Shown one piece after another: positions 4,851-6,242 of a DNA stretch of 6,242 nt. This DNA is from an uncultured Clostridia bacterium (GTDB lineage Bacteria; Bacillota; Clostridia; Oscillospirales; Ruminococcaceae), in the NCBI GenBank assembly GCA_947624425.1, contig CANQKG010000090.1:1-6242 (forward strand), in the 5' to 3' direction. A program made the translations under genes and the position numbers. How positions within the stretch are numbered: the first letter of the stretch is position 1; each line of letters begins with the position of its first letter. The notes beneath the pieces were generated by a model. It was given only the letters and a program-made list of their open reading frames with translations. It was not told the origin of the DNA and did not search any database.

Positions 4851-5978
4851 ATGAAAATTCGTGCAGCATTGACCGCAGCGCTTGTTGCCGCAGCATCTGT
4901 GGCCACGATGTTGTCCGTCCCCGCTTCCGCGGCGGATATGAAAACCGTCTTGATCAATGACTTTGAGACGCTCACCACTGCCGACGTTGGTTCTGCGGCG
5001 ACCGCCGAGAACGGCTTTATCCTCAGCATTGACGAGACCACCAGCGCGCATGACGGCTCCAAGTCGCTGAAGGTGCAGGTAGATCCCAGCCAGCACTGCT
5101 ACTTCTGGCGTGTGATCCCGGAAGAGAGCTATCTCTTCAGCAATATGTACTATGATATGCTCAACGGGATCGCCGATCATGATATTTATTTCACTTTCTG
5201 GGCAAAGGCTTCCGAGCCGACTATGATCGACCCGCTCCTTTATATCATGAAGACCCTGTATCTGCCAAACGGCTATCATGCTTATCTCACCACCGAGTGG
5301 CAGAAGTTCTCCTATCGTATCAACGATGCGGTCGGTCAGGAAAAGGATAAGACCGAATCCTTTGGCAAGACCATTCTGGAGTGCCTGCAGACCGGCGGCA
5401 GCGCGGCGAACGATAAGAAGGACGCCTATATGCACAGCCTGCGGTTCGACCGTGAGGATCAGGGCAAGGACGGCAGAAAGAACTTCACCGGCACCATCTG
5501 GATCGATGACATCTGCTTCACCGGTGAGAAGTTCTCGGCCGGTTCCAAGGATTCTCCCGGAAAGGACGAGTTTGATCCGGATGACGGTTATTTCCAGATG
5601 AAGTATGTGGATACCGCTACCTACGGTTCCACCGAGACGATCATGCCTCCCGAGGGCGGTGCGGCTCCGGCTGCTTCGTCTGCGGTAGAGGAGGTTTCTT
5701 CCGCAGCAGAGGAAGTGTCCTCTGAAGAGGCGTCCTCCGAAGAAGTATCCTCCGAGGAAGTGTCCTCCGCGGCGGTAAGCTCCACCGCTTCCGAGGCCGA
5801 GGAAGGCGGACTTTCCACCGGCGCGATCGTCGGGATCGTGATCGCGGTCATCGTGGTGATCGCAGGCGTCTGCGTGGGCGTCTACTTCTACAAGAAGAAG
5901 CAGGGCGAAGCGCCGGACGGCGACGCCCCGGACGATAACGCATCGAACGATAATCCCCCGAGCGACACAGAAGCATAA
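4851..5978 (+). CDS. Membrane-anchored extracellular protein with one carbohydrate-binding-like domain
   Basis: The product has 375 residues from ATG 4851; ATG 4827 would add eight (MKRKRAFL). A signal peptide (1 to about 28, ending VPASAA) leads to a beta-rich domain (about 32-225) opening VLINDFETL and closing IWIDDICF. Its inner motifs IYFTFWAKAS, LTTEWQKF and SLRF align in order with LVFWAKAE, LTTEWAKYEL and RIRF of region I in the upstream protein, so the two are paralogous in this part. A Ser/Glu/Val-rich stalk (about 275-320) is followed by a Gly/Val/Ile transmembrane helix (about 323-347), a KKK stop-transfer signal and a short acidic Asp/Asn/Pro tail. The topology puts the domain outside and the tail inside. 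No enzyme signature is visible; glycan binding is inferred from the fold pattern only. It has its own terminator downstream. Confidence 0.82.
   Translation: MKIRAALTAALVAAASVATMLSVPASAADMKTVLINDFETLTTADVGSAATAENGFILSIDETTSAHDGSKSLKVQVDPSQHCYFWRVIPEESYLFSNMYYDMLNGIADHDIYFTFWAKASEPTMIDPLLYIMKTLYLPNGYHAYLTTEWQKFSYRINDAVGQEKDKTESFGKTILECLQTGGSAANDKKDAYMHSLRFDREDQGKDGRKNFTGTIWIDDICFTGEKFSAGSKDSPGKDEFDPDDGYFQMKYVDTATYGSTETIMPPEGGAAPAASSAVEEVSSAAEEVSSEEASSEEVSSEEVSSAAVSSTASEAEEGGLSTGAIVGIVIAVIVVIAGVCVGVYFYKKKQGEAPDGDAPDDNASNDNPPSDTEA
5673..5810 (+). repeat. Ser/Glu-rich stalk repeats in the membrane-anchored protein
   Basis: Encodes residues 275-320, made of VSSEE / ASSEE units. The DNA is close to self-complementary, so the opposite strand also reads as SSED-type repeats. 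It is a flexible acidic spacer between domain and membrane helix. Confidence 0.85.
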
Positions 5979-5995
5979 GTAATTTGGTTCTATCG

Positions 5996-6030
5996 AAAAG
6001 GCACGCAGGATTTTCCTGCGTGCCTTTTTT
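5996..6030 (+). terminator. Intrinsic terminator after the membrane-anchored protein gene
   Basis: AAAAGGCACGCAGGA (5996-6010) pairs perfectly with TCCTGCGTGCCTTTT (6014-6028), a 15-bp stem ending in a T-run to 6030. The A/T symmetry would allow it to work on both strands. Confidence 0.95.
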
Positions 6031-6085
6031 GTGCGCTCTTACGGTAAGTGACAGCAACGGACTTTTCGCCCGATCCCAAGCGAGG

Positions 6086-6198
6086 GCGGCGATGAAGCGC
6101 TATTGACAAACAATTTAGTGGGGTGGCAGTATCAGATTTTTGCCCGAAACGGGGCAAGCGCGCTTTGAATCCCACCACCATGCTGCCGCATGGTCCCC
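6086..6198 (-). repeat. Intergenic hairpin repeat, copy D (long form)
   Basis: It shares with copy A the modules GCGGCGAT (6086-6093), AGCGCTAT (6096-6103), TTGACAA, TTTAG, GGGTGG (6121-6126), TTGAATCCCACCACC, and the hairpin ACCATGC-TGCC-GCATGGT (6177-6194) with TCCCC. The inner hairpin is different in sequence (TTGCCC / GGGCAA, about 6140-6157) but lies in the same place. Like copy A it follows a strong terminator. No gene is visible from 6031 to the window end. Confidence 0.8.
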
Positions 6199-6242
6199 GG
6201 CAGATTGTCAAGCAAGTGCAACACCAAAGACCTCAGCGGGAG

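Overview
This looks like a chromosomal segment of a fairly GC-rich, Gram-positive gut-type Clostridia, probably Oscillospiraceae/Ruminococcaceae. The evidence is the combination of AGGAGG-type ribosome binding sites, sigma-A-like promoters, strong intrinsic terminators, Ser/Glu-rich surface proteins with an SPKTG sorting signal, and CCTCCC/GGGATTC hairpin repeats between genes. The lineage is inference; no marker gene is complete here.

Layout. Positions 2-82 hold the last codons of rplQ (ribosomal protein bL17), closed by a strong terminator (115-145). A gene-poor stretch (about 150-870) holds several copies of a hairpin repeat family in both orientations. A good promoter (847-875) then starts the leader of mgtE, a Mg2+ transporter/channel (1028-2395). 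The leader carries a 15-bp tandem duplication, a terminator-like hairpin, and a 44-codon upstream ORF with a near-perfect ribosome binding site that overlaps the mgtE start out of frame.

A near-consensus promoter (2471-2499) drives a 701-residue secreted surface protein (2559-4664). It has two beta-rich, carbohydrate-binding-like regions separated by a Ser/Glu-rich linker and ends in an SPKTG sortase signal. After a terminator (4704-4733) comes a 375-residue relative (4851-5978) with one such domain, a Ser/Glu-rich linker, a transmembrane helix and an acidic cytoplasmic tail, closed by a 15-bp-stem terminator (5996-6030). The last 200 bases hold another copy of the repeat found after rplQ.

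How the genes relate. MgtE is housekeeping Mg2+ homeostasis. The two surface proteins share a domain architecture but are held at the cell surface by different means (sortase versus membrane helix). They look like non-catalytic glycan-binding or structural surface proteins in separate transcription units. No sortase, glycosidase, transposase, tRNA or CRISPR array is visible. The most unusual material is the modular repeat family, whose hairpin stem changes between copies while staying paired, and the layered leader of mgtE.
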